From the NCBI RefSeq assembly GCF_035474595.1, contig NZ_DATIND010000116.1, positions 1-64,000 on the forward strand: a stretch of 64,000 nucleotides of DNA. The letters run 5' to 3'. The notes under the pieces were generated by a model. The model was not told the origin of the DNA. It searched no databases and was given only the letters and a program-made list of their open reading frames with translations. This document shows, piece by piece, positions 1 through 6,899 of this stretch; within the stretch, counting starts at the first letter, position 1, and each line of letters begins with the position of its first letter. This DNA comes from Longimicrobium sp. (GTDB lineage Bacteria; Gemmatimonadota; Gemmatimonadetes; Longimicrobiales; Longimicrobiaceae). The translations under genes were made by a program, and so were the position numbers.

Positions 1-410
1 AGGATCGAGTCCGGATCTCCGCGCCCGGCCCGCTCGCGCGCCTTGATGGCCGCCCACTCTTCCCGCTCGCCGCCGTAGAGGTGCGGGTGCCTCCGGCGCA
101 TCTTTTGCTCGACGGCGCGCACCACGTCGTCGCGGCCGAAGGCGCCCGCCTCCTCCGCCATCACGACCTGGAAGGCCACGTTCAGCAGCAGGTCGCCCAG
201 CTCGTCACGCAGCGAGGCGGCGTCGCCGGCCGCGATGGCGCGGGCGGCCTCGTGCGCTTCCTCGAGCAGGTAGGGCTGCAGCGAGAGCGGCGTCTGCGCC
301 GCGTCCCACGGGCAGCGGGCGCGGAGGAACGCGGCCAGCGCCAGGGCGCGGTCCAGCGTGCCGCCGGAGTGCGGCCCGGGAGGCGGGTTTTCGGCTTGCG
401 ACGGGTTCAC
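1..410 (-). CDS. mazG: MazG-family nucleotide pyrophosphohydrolase (partial)
   Basis: Hydrolyses (d)NTPs to monophosphates, cleaning the nucleotide pool. The visible N-terminal 136 residues carry the family signature: a CPWD segment, then an LLEEAHE helix and a DELGDLLL helix that supply the acidic metal-binding residues (EExxE...ExxD). The C-terminal part lies beyond the window edge. I chose the GTG at 408-410 because the frame upstream offers no ATG, GTG or TTG. The gene diverges from alr with only 23 bp between the two start codons, so each promoter must overlap the neighbour or be very compact. No ribosome binding site is obvious. Confidence 0.85.
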   Translation of the reverse strand, partial: MNPSQAENPPPGPHSGGTLDRALALAAFLRARCPWDAAQTPLSLQPYLLEEAHEAARAIAAGDAASLRDELGDLLLNVAFQVVMAEEAGAFGRDDVVRAVEQKMRRRHPHLYGGEREEWAAIKARERAGRGDPDSI

Positions 411-433
411 AGGCGGCCTAGAATACCGGTGTC

Positions 434-1597
434 GTGTCCGATCCGTCAACCGCGGTTTCGAGGGCCTGGGTCGAGGTGGACCTGGGCGCGCTGGGGGAGA
501 ACCTGCGCCAGGTGCGGAACGCCGCGCCCGGCGCGGGCGTCGTTCCCATGCTGAAGGCCGACGCCTACGGCCTGGGCGCCGCGCAGGTGCTCCGCGCCGT
601 CCTGGCCGAATTCGCGCCCGACGGCCCCTGGGCCATCGGCGTGGCCGCCGTCAGCGAAGGCGAGGCGCTCCGCGCGCTGGGGTGGGCGGGGCGCGTGCTG
701 GTCTGCGCCCCCGTGGCCCCCGGCGAGGAGCGGCGCGCGGCGCTGGCCGGCCTCACCCTTTCCATCTCCGCGCTCGACGCGCTGGACCGCTGGGCCGCGG
801 CGGCGCGCGACACCGGCCGGAGCGTGAGCTTCCACACCGAGATCGACACGGGGATGGGGCGCGCGGGGCTCCCCGCCGGCGCCGCGGGCGAATGGGGCCC
901 CGCGGTCGCGGAGCGGTCGGGGGATCTTATCGCATGGGAAGGGTGTTTTACGCACTTCCATTCCGCGGACGAGCCGGACCTGGGCCCCACCGAGGCCCAG
1001 GTCCGCCTGTTCCGGGCGGCGCTGGCGGAGCTTCCGCCGGAGCCGGAAGGCGCGCCCCGGAGGGTGGTCCACTGCGCCAACAGCGCGGCGGCGCTCCGCC
1101 GGGGCGGGTTCGGGATGGACCTGGTGCGCCCGGGGATCTTCCTCTACGGCGGCCAGGCCGGGGTGGAGACGCATCCGGCGCCCGTCGCCTCTGTCCGCGC
1201 CCGCGTGGTGCGGGTGGCCGACGCGCCGCCGGGGGCCACGGTGGGCTACGGCGCCACGTACCGCTCGCGTGGGCCGGAGCGCTGGGCCACGCTGGCCATC
1301 GGCTACGGCGACGGGCTCCGGCGCGCGCTGGCCACCGCGGGCGGTGAGGCGCTGCTCCACGGGCGCCGCGTGCCGGTGATCGGCCGCATCTCGATGGACG
1401 TGACCGTGGTCGACGTGACCGGCGTCCCCGGGGTTTCCGCCGGCGACGTGGCGACGCTGGTCGGCCGCGATGGAGACGACGAGATCCGGGTGGACGAGGT
1501 GGCCGCCCGTGTGGGCACCATCAGCTACGAGATCCTGACCGGGCTGGGCCCGCGCCTGCCGCGCGTGTACCGCGACGGGCCCGGGCCAAAACCTTAG
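434..1597 (+). CDS. alr: Alanine racemase
   Basis: PLP-dependent racemase making D-alanine for peptidoglycan in the cytoplasm. The N-terminal TIM barrel holds the PLP lysine in MLKADAYGLG (about residue 40). The C-terminal domain has the second catalytic tyrosine in VGYGATYRS (about residue 275), followed by LAIGYGDGL and ISMDVTVVD. The length (387 aa) is normal. The start is GTG at 434: a TAG at 419-421 closes the frame just upstream, so no longer form is possible. The next gene begins 12 bp after the stop, suggesting cotranscription with the lipoprotein and outer-membrane genes. Known role from the family; nothing unusual seen. Confidence 0.95.
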   Translation: MSDPSTAVSRAWVEVDLGALGENLRQVRNAAPGAGVVPMLKADAYGLGAAQVLRAVLAEFAPDGPWAIGVAAVSEGEALRALGWAGRVLVCAPVAPGEERRAALAGLTLSISALDALDRWAAAARDTGRSVSFHTEIDTGMGRAGLPAGAAGEWGPAVAERSGDLIAWEGCFTHFHSADEPDLGPTEAQVRLFRAALAELPPEPEGAPRRVVHCANSAAALRRGGFGMDLVRPGIFLYGGQAGVETHPAPVASVRARVVRVADAPPGATVGYGATYRSRGPERWATLAIGYGDGLRRALATAGGEALLHGRRVPVIGRISMDVTVVDVTGVPGVSAGDVATLVGRDGDDEIRVDEVAARVGTISYEILTGLGPRLPRVYRDGPGPKP

Positions 1598-1609
1598 ACG
1601 CAGCACCGA

Positions 1610-2899
1610 ATGCCGTTCCTGAACGTCCGCGCGCGGGCCGTGCTCGCGCTCCTTCCGCTGCTGGCGGCGGCTGCCTGCAAGGACACCACGCCCACCCTGT
1701 CGGGCGACGAGTTCTTTCCGGGCGGCGGCCGGCCGGTGACCCTCGAGGCGATCATCCCCGCCTCGCAGTTCCTGCAGACCATCGGCTCGTTCGCGGGCTT
1801 CGAGAGCGGGCACACCTTTCCCGAGCAGCTGGTGGCCAACCAGTACCAGGGCGTGCTGAACGCGCACGCGCTGGACCGGTTCGGCTTTCCCGACTCGCTG
1901 GTCTTCAGCCAGGACGGCTCCAGCAAGACCGACACGCTGTTCGGCGTGCGGAGCGCCCGGCTGGTGCTGACCATCGACACGCTGGGCAGCGCGCTGGCCG
2001 GGAGCACCACCATCCAGGCGTTCGAGCTGGCCCAGCGCTACGACGCGCTGACCGCCACCTGGGACTCGGCGTTCAACACCGACAGCACCAGGGTGCTGTG
2101 GACGCAGCCCGGCGGCACGGTCGGCGCGCTGCTGGGCCAGGGTACCTACACGCACGCCGCGGGCGACTCGGTGGTCATCGCGCTGGACTCGGCCACGGCG
2201 GCGCGCATCCGGCCGGACTCGTTTCCCGGGGTGCTGCTGGCGGTGAACAGCGGGAAGCGGCTGCAGATCGCCAGCACGGTGCTGCGGCTGGCGGCGCGCC
2301 CCAGCAACGCGGTGCGCGACACCACCATCACGGTGAACGTGAACGCCAGCGAGCAGGCCTTCGTGTTCACCCCCCAGCCGCCCACGCCGGCGGGAAGCTG
2401 GCTGGCCGGCGGGGTGACCGCGGCGCGGACGCTGTTCAGCGTGGACCTGGACCAGCCGCTTCCCGGCTGCGCGGGCCCCACGGCGTGCGCCACGGTGCGG
2501 CTGAAGGACGTGCAGCTGAACCGGGTGTCGCTGCTGCTGAAGCCGCTGCCGTCGCCCGCCGGGTTCGACCCGCTGCGGCCGGTCACCCTCACGCTGTGGA
2601 CGGTCGACGAGCCCGAGCTGGGGCGGCGCGCGCCGCTGCAGCAGCTGGCGATCGACGCCGACCTGGCGCAGAACTCGTTCGTCAACCAGCTGGTCGCCGA
2701 CACGGTGGTGGAGCTGCCCATCACGCTGCTGGCCCGCCAGCGCGCGCAGCTGGACTCGCTGCAGCTGTCGTTCGCGCTGCTGGGGCAGACGCCCCCGGTG
2801 AGCGGCGCCAGCTTCCGCAGCTTCGGGCTTTCGCGCTTCGACGCGCTGCCGCGGCTGCGCATCGTGTACACGCTGCCCACCCGTCCCCAGCTTCCATGA
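1610..2899 (+). CDS. Predicted lipoprotein, beta-rich, function unknown
   Basis: A 429-residue secreted lipoprotein. An N-terminal hydrophobic stretch ends in a lipobox LAAAAC with the acylated cysteine at residue 23. The rest has no transmembrane segment and is rich in alternating Thr/Val/Leu strands. The stretch around residues 105-125 (SARLVLTIDTLGSAL, then an aromatic 'TATWDSAF' turn) resembles DNRLRE-type or carbohydrate-binding beta-sandwich modules, but I would not claim the family. The stop overlaps the start of the next gene (ATGA), so it is translationally coupled to an outer-membrane barrel. The pair may work together at the outer membrane; that is inference from coupling only. Confidence 0.75.
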   Translation: MPFLNVRARAVLALLPLLAAAACKDTTPTLSGDEFFPGGGRPVTLEAIIPASQFLQTIGSFAGFESGHTFPEQLVANQYQGVLNAHALDRFGFPDSLVFSQDGSSKTDTLFGVRSARLVLTIDTLGSALAGSTTIQAFELAQRYDALTATWDSAFNTDSTRVLWTQPGGTVGALLGQGTYTHAAGDSVVIALDSATAARIRPDSFPGVLLAVNSGKRLQIASTVLRLAARPSNAVRDTTITVNVNASEQAFVFTPQPPTPAGSWLAGGVTAARTLFSVDLDQPLPGCAGPTACATVRLKDVQLNRVSLLLKPLPSPAGFDPLRPVTLTLWTVDEPELGRRAPLQQLAIDADLAQNSFVNQLVADTVVELPITLLARQRAQLDSLQLSFALLGQTPPVSGASFRSFGLSRFDALPRLRIVYTLPTRPQLP

Positions 2900-4059
2900 T
2901 TCGCACGCTACTGCGAGGGGCCGCCCCGGCGGCCCTGCTCGCCGCCGTCATCGCGGGGCCCGCCGCCGGGCAGAGCCTGCTGGCCAGCCGCGGCCTGGGG
3001 TACCCGCTGGAGCCCATCGACGCGCGGTCGCGCGGGCTGGGCGGGGTCACCACCGGGCTGTCGGACCCGTTCCCGTCGCTGGTGAACCCGGCCTCGGCCG
3101 CGGGGATCCCTGCACCGTCGTTCATCGTGACGCTGCAGAACGACCACTACGACGCCACCGCGGGCGCCGAGCGGACCTCGGGGAGCACCGCGCGCTTCCC
3201 GCAGCTGCTGGGCGTGTTCCCGGTTTCCGGCCGCCTGGCGCTGCAGCTGGGATACGGCTCGTACCTGGACCAGCACTGGCAGGTGGCCCGCGACGACTCC
3301 ATCACCCTGAGCACCGGGCGCACGGCGGTGAACGACCGCTTCATCTCGGCCGGCGGGGTGGCGCGCTTCCAGGGCGGCGTGGGGTACCGGCTGAACGAGA
3401 AGATCTCGGTGGGCGCGTCGCTCGACGTGTTCACCGGCGCGGCCAACGACAGCGTGGTGCGCACCATCACCGGGCTGGAGTCGGTGACCAGCGCGGTGAC
3501 CTACACCTACACCGGCGTGCAGGTGGGTGGCGGGGTGCGCTTCCAGCCGCTCACCAACCTCAGCCTGTCGGCGGCGGTGCACGGGGGCGGGCACGTGCGC
3601 GCCAGCTCCGACAGCACGGGCACCGAGCGGAAGGACTACGCCAACCCGCTGACCGTGGACGCCGGCGCCAGCACGCTGCTGGGCGGGCGCACGATGATCG
3701 TGGCCTCGGGGCACTGGGCCCGGTGGAGCGCGCTGGACGGCGACCTCTCGGCCACCGGCGGCGCGCGCGACGCGTCCAGCGTCTCCGCGGGCGTGGAGTA
3801 CACGGGGTTCCAGCTCTTCCGCAAGGTGCTGCCGCTGCGGGTGGGCGGGCGCTACGCGCAGCTCCCCTTCCGCTGGACCGGCACCGACCCGGCGTTCCCG
3901 AACGAGCGGGCGATCACCGCCGGGCTGGGGTGGCGCTTCGCGGGGCGCGGCGCCGCCATCGACATCGGCGGCGAGCGCGGATGGCGCGGCGGGACCGCGG
4001 CGGGGATCGACGAGCCGTACTGGCGGTTCGCGTTCTCGGTCCAGGTGCTCGGGCGATAG
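2896..4059 (+). CDS. Outer-membrane beta-barrel protein (PorV/FadL-like fold)
   Basis: 387 residues with a signal peptide cleaved near AGPAAGQ (residue 26). The mature N-terminus has the pattern ARSRGLGGVTTGLSDPFPSL followed by VNPAS, which is typical of PorV/PorQ- and OmpP1-like barrels where early 'LGG...NPA' segments precede the strands. The remainder alternates hydrophobic and polar residues with many Gly/aromatic strand ends and closes with an aromatic C-terminal strand (YWRFAFSVQVLGR). The start overlaps the upstream lipoprotein by 4 bp. Substrate unknown. It could also be a structural barrel linked to secretion rather than a transporter. Confidence 0.7.
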   Translation: MIRTLLRGAAPAALLAAVIAGPAAGQSLLASRGLGYPLEPIDARSRGLGGVTTGLSDPFPSLVNPASAAGIPAPSFIVTLQNDHYDATAGAERTSGSTARFPQLLGVFPVSGRLALQLGYGSYLDQHWQVARDDSITLSTGRTAVNDRFISAGGVARFQGGVGYRLNEKISVGASLDVFTGAANDSVVRTITGLESVTSAVTYTYTGVQVGGGVRFQPLTNLSLSAAVHGGGHVRASSDSTGTERKDYANPLTVDAGASTLLGGRTMIVASGHWARWSALDGDLSATGGARDASSVSAGVEYTGFQLFRKVLPLRVGGRYAQLPFRWTGTDPAFPNERAITAGLGWRFAGRGAAIDIGGERGWRGGTAAGIDEPYWRFAFSVQVLGR

Positions 4060-4064
4060 GAAGA

Positions 4065-4092
4065 AGTGCCGAGTGCCAAGCGCCGAGTGCCT
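4065..4092. repeat. Heptamer tandem array (degenerate, 4 units)
   Basis: Four 7-bp units AGTGCCG, AGTGCCA, AGCGCCG, AGTGCCT begin 5 bp after the stop of the barrel gene. It belongs to the same AGTnC-type family as the arrays at 6240, 15630, 19382 and 22894. Confidence 0.75.
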
Positions 4093-4134
4093 GGTAACGG
4101 CATCGGTTGATCGAGACGCGGATCGTGAGATGAT

Positions 4135-4174
4135 GACAATCCCCCTGCCCGGAGATCGGGTCAGGGGGATTGTC
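4135..4174 (+). terminator. Strong hairpin ending the alr-barrel unit
   Basis: A perfect 13-bp inverted repeat (GACAATCCCCCTG at 4135-4147 with its complement at 4162-4174) encloses a 14-nt loop that can itself pair CCCG with CGGG. There is no U-tract after it, so it is either a weak or factor-assisted terminator or an mRNA 3'-end stabiliser. Confidence 0.6.
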
Positions 4175-4618
4175 GTATGGCGCGGGTGAGGCAATCTTCC
4201 GATATACCGTCGAGATCGGCAGGGATGCATCCGGGCTGGGCCACGATGCCCGGCGAGGGCCACGCGCCGAGCGGACGCCGACGAGTGCGCCACCACCTGC
4301 GCGCCGCGGTCGAAGTTACCCCCTCCCGTTATCGGGGCCCGTTATCGGGAGGGAGTACGCGGCCCCAGCCGCGGGGGAGGGCCCCACGGGGGCCGCGGAC
4401 CCGCCTCGGAGCCCCCCGTCGGAGCGGACGCGCCGTATCCCCCCATCCGGCCGTCCGCCGTCGCAGTTCAGGAAGCCCGTCGGGGGCCCGTTCCTTGCCG
4501 CTCGGGCGCGAAGCCGCGAAACCTTTTGCGCCACGCGGGTTTATCAAGCACCAGCCGCGCCGCCCCGTCCACACACCGGGGACGGCGCCCCCGCAATGCG
4601 TGACCTTCCGGAGGCCTG
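4175..4618. other. Gene-free spacer
   Basis: No supportable gene. The only structure is a dyad at 4321-4353: an 8-bp stem (CCCTCCCG with CGGGAGGG) containing two direct copies of CCGTTATCGGG. The S41 protease promoter should lie in this stretch, but I see no clear -35/-10 pair. Confidence 0.5.
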
Positions 4619-6238
4619 ATGAAGCTCAAGCGTACCGTCGTTGCGCCCGCCCTGGTGGCCGGCGTCGCCCTGGTGTCGGGCGGCTGGCTGCTGCAGCGCG
4701 GGGTGACCGGCCAGCAGAGCGTGTTCCAGCGTGCGCAGCTCTTCGACGAGGTGCTGCACTACGTGGAAACGCGCTACGTGGACGAGCACGCCGAGGGCGA
4801 CCTGTACCAGAAGGCGATCGAGGGGATGCTGGGGCAGCTGGGCGACCCCCACACCGTCTTCATGACCGCCGACGAGTACGCGCAGCTTCACCTGCAGACC
4901 AGCGGCGAGTACGGCGGCCTGGGGATCCAGCTCGCCCCGCGCGAGGGGTACATCACCGCCGTGAGCGTGCTCCCCGGCACCCCGGCCGAGCGCGCCGGCA
5001 TCCGCGTGGGCGACATGCTGGTCGAGATCGACGGCAAGGACGCCAAGGGGTGGAACGAAGACTTCGCGGTGAAGGCGCTGCGCGGCGCCATCGGCACCCC
5101 GGTGAACCTCACCGTGCGCCGCGTGGGGGTGGACCAGCCGCTGCACTTCACCATCAACCGCGAGGAGATCCACCTGCACTCGGTGCCGTACGCCTACATG
5201 GCGGCGCCCGGCGTGGGGTACGTGGACCTGCTGGTGTTCTCGCAGACCTCGACCGACGAGCTGCGCGCCGCCATCGAGCGGCTGAAGCAGCAGGGCGCGC
5301 GCAAGCTGGTCCTGGACCTGCGCGGCAACCCCGGCGGGCTGCTGGACCAGGGCGTGGCCGTGTCGGACCTGTTCCTGCGCCGCGGCCAGAGCATCGTGGA
5401 GACGCGCTACCGCAACCCGATGGAGAGCGAGACCTATCGCGCCAGCAGCGACGAGGCAGTCGACCTGCCCATGGTGGTGCTGGTGGACGCCTACAGCGCC
5501 AGCGCCGCCGAGATCGTCTCGGGCGCACTGCAGGACCACGACCGCGCGCTGGTGATCGGCACCACCAGCTACGGCAAGGGCTCGGTGCAGTCGGTCTACC
5601 GGCTGTCGGGCGGCAACTTCCTGAAGCTGACCACCGGCAAGTGGTACACGCCGTCGGGGCGCTCCATCCAGAAGCCGTACCGCCCCGGCCAGACCGAGGC
5701 CGACGCGGACGCCGACAGCGCGTCGGCGGCGGCCGACACCACGCGGCGGCGGGCGTACCGCACCGACAGCGGGCGCACGGTGATGGGCGGCGGCGGCATC
5801 GTGCCGGACCTCACGGTGCGCGATACCACCACGCTGGCCGAGCGCGCCTTCATCACCGCGGTGTCCAGGAAGGCGTCGGTGTACAACAGCGTGGTGATGC
5901 GCTACGCGCTGGAGTACGAGCGCCGCATGCCCAACCTGCAGCCGAGCTTCCCCGTGACGCCGCAGATGCGCCAGGAGCTGTTCACCCGGCTGCGCGCCGC
6001 CGGGGTGGAGATCACCCCCGAGCAGTACGCCGGCGCGCAGCGCTGGGTGGACCGGCAGCTGGCCAACCAGATCGCGGTCTCGCGCTTCGGCCAGTCGGCG
6101 GCGGCGCAGCGCAACGACGTGGACGACAAGGCGCTGCAGGAGGCCGTGCGCCTCCTGCAGGCTTCGCCCAACCAGGCGGCGCTCTTCCGCGCCGCCGAGC
6201 AGGCGCAGGCGCGGCAGCGGGTGGCGACGGGGCAGTAA
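4619..6238 (+). CDS. S41 C-terminal processing peptidase
   Basis: Periplasmic serine protease of the CtpA/Prc family that trims C-termini of envelope proteins. Order: an N-terminal membrane anchor or signal (residues 6-24); a helical region; a PDZ domain (about 95-175, with GGLGIQL and the carboxylate-binding loop); the protease core (about 195-360); then an extra C-terminal region of about 170 residues ending in a helical, Gln/Ala-rich tail. Catalytic Ser295 lies in YSASAAE and Lys320 in SYGKGSVQ; their 25-residue spacing equals that of E. coli Prc. The ATG follows GGAGG at 4610-4614. Length 539 aa. The exact paralogue (CtpA, CtpB) is not decided. Confidence 0.92.
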   Translation: MKLKRTVVAPALVAGVALVSGGWLLQRGVTGQQSVFQRAQLFDEVLHYVETRYVDEHAEGDLYQKAIEGMLGQLGDPHTVFMTADEYAQLHLQTSGEYGGLGIQLAPREGYITAVSVLPGTPAERAGIRVGDMLVEIDGKDAKGWNEDFAVKALRGAIGTPVNLTVRRVGVDQPLHFTINREEIHLHSVPYAYMAAPGVGYVDLLVFSQTSTDELRAAIERLKQQGARKLVLDLRGNPGGLLDQGVAVSDLFLRRGQSIVETRYRNPMESETYRASSDEAVDLPMVVLVDAYSASAAEIVSGALQDHDRALVIGTTSYGKGSVQSVYRLSGGNFLKLTTGKWYTPSGRSIQKPYRPGQTEADADADSASAAADTTRRRAYRTDSGRTVMGGGGIVPDLTVRDTTTLAERAFITAVSRKASVYNSVVMRYALEYERRMPNLQPSFPVTPQMRQELFTRLRAAGVEITPEQYAGAQRWVDRQLANQIAVSRFGQSAAAQRNDVDDKALQEAVRLLQASPNQAALFRAAEQAQARQRVATGQ

Positions 6239-6239
6239 G

Positions 6240-6273
6240 AAAGTACGGAAGTACGAGAGTACGGAAGTACGGA
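6240..6273. repeat. Octamer tandem array (4 units)
   Basis: Units AGTACGGA, AGTACGAG, AGTACGGA, AGTACGGA start immediately after the stop codon of the S41 protease gene (TAA 6236-6238). Same family as the other AGTnC-type arrays. Confidence 0.8.
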
Positions 6274-6342
6274 ACGACACGGGCGGGCTCGCGAGGATGC
6301 GAGCCCGCCCGTCTGCTGTCGCGTCTCCTGGGCCTCGCGGGA

Positions 6343-6368
6343 TCTCACGCGGAGACGCGGAGGGCGCG
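6343..6368. repeat. Dispersed GCGGAGAC-type repeat, copy 1
   Basis: Contains TCTCACGCGGAGACGCGGAG, shared exactly with 18398 and nearly so with 24411. Intergenic in all three places. Confidence 0.8.
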
Positions 6369-6398
6369 CAACGAAGCTTCGCCGCGCGCCCCTCGTCT

Positions 6399-6578
6399 TC
6401 AGCAGTAGATGCCGCAGGTCGCGCAGGCGGAGTAGACGCAGTTGGAGAGCGGCAGCGTCTTCACGAGGGGCGTGGGCTCGGCCTCGAGCGCGTGGACGGT
6501 GCCGGGGCTCGCGGCCTCCGCGGCGGCCTCGAACGACTCCACGGCCAGGCTCTCCACGTCCAGCTTCAGCTTGTGCAT
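6399..6578 (-). CDS. Orphan lanthipeptide-type RiPP precursor (pinensin-like leader)
   Basis: A 59-residue peptide. The leader begins MHKLKLDVESLAVESFEA, the 'KL.LD.ESL.VESF' pattern known from pinensin-type and related Bacteroidota/Gemmatimonadota class I lanthipeptide precursors. The Cys-rich end carries C47, C52, C55 and C59 with Thr41, Ser45, Ser50 and Thr54 available for dehydration. I place the start at 6578, not at the longer ATG at 6656, because GGAG lies at 6588-6591 (9-nt spacing) and the leader motif starts there. No LanB, LanC, LanM, protease or transporter gene is in this window, so maturation would have to act in trans. It diverges from metH. Whether it is modified is inference. 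Confidence 0.75.
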   Translation of the reverse strand: MHKLKLDVESLAVESFEAAAEAASPGTVHALEAEPTPLVKTLPLSNCVYSACATCGIYC

Positions 6579-6700
6579 CGGTCGGATCTCCAGGTTTGCG
6601 AGGATGAAAAGGACTGGCGCGAGGTAGCAGGTGCCGTGCCCGCGACTCCCCCGCATCGCTGGATCTCCGGGTGGCTGGGGACGCGGGAAGATGCGCGGGG

Positions 6701-6728
6701 TTGCGCCGGAAGGAATTCGGGATAGATT
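6701..6728 (+). promoter_or_regulatory. Candidate sigma-70 type promoter of metH
   Basis: TTGCGC (6701-6706), a 16-bp spacer and TAGATT (6723-6728). Predicted transcription would start near 6736, just ahead of the riboswitch-like element. Confidence 0.35.
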
Positions 6729-6750
6729 CGACGGTGCATGCTCCCGCGTG

Positions 6751-6807
6751 CCGAGGATGGATTTGCGACCGCTTGCGACCTCGATAAAAAAACGCTAAAG
6801 AGTCGGG
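6751..6807 (+). promoter_or_regulatory. SAM-II-like riboswitch aptamer upstream of metH
   Basis: Stem P1 pairs CGAGG (6752-6756) with CCTCG (6779-6783). The loop contains GATTTGCGACCGCTTGCGA and the 3' segment is GATAAAAAAACGCTAAAGAG. These match, with small insertions, the conserved SAM-II elements as I remember them (GAUUUAACCG...UUGCA in the loop; GAUAAA...GCUAAA(A) after P1). A CGAC (6765-6768) to GTCG (6802-6805) pairing could form the pseudoknot. The metH location and an intrinsic terminator 36 nt downstream support regulation. The 3' end GAGTCGGG (6800-6807) could pair with the terminator 5' arm, giving an antiterminator exclusive with ligand binding. A short ORF of 13 codons (ATG 6757) overlaps it but is not Met-rich. 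Confidence 0.5.
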
Positions 6808-6842
6808 ATCAGCCCGGAGCCGGAACAAACCGGGCCCACCAT

Positions 6843-6874
6843 CCCCGCACTCGGATCGAGTCGCGGGGCTTTTT
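6843..6874 (+). terminator. Intrinsic terminator in the metH leader
   Basis: CCCCGCACTCG (6843-6853) pairs with CGAGT-C-GCGGGG (6857-6868, one bulged C) over a GAT loop, followed by CTTTTT. It lies 26 nt before the metH start, so it works as an attenuator rather than as the end of an upstream gene. Confidence 0.8.
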
Positions 6875-6899
6875 GTATTCGAGAAAGATCCGAACGCCG

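Noticed and set aside
446-2155. Long minus-strand open frame opposite alr and the lipoprotein gene
   Set aside because: Arg/Gly/Ala-rich shadow translation of GC-rich genes; alr has full motifs on the + strand.
4321-4353. Second terminator before the S41 protease gene
   Set aside because: 8-bp stem with a long loop and no U-tract; too weak to call.
6757-6798. Met-codon leader peptide for metH
   Set aside because: The 13-codon ORF (MDLRPLATSIKKR) has no internal Met; it overlaps the SAM-II-like element.
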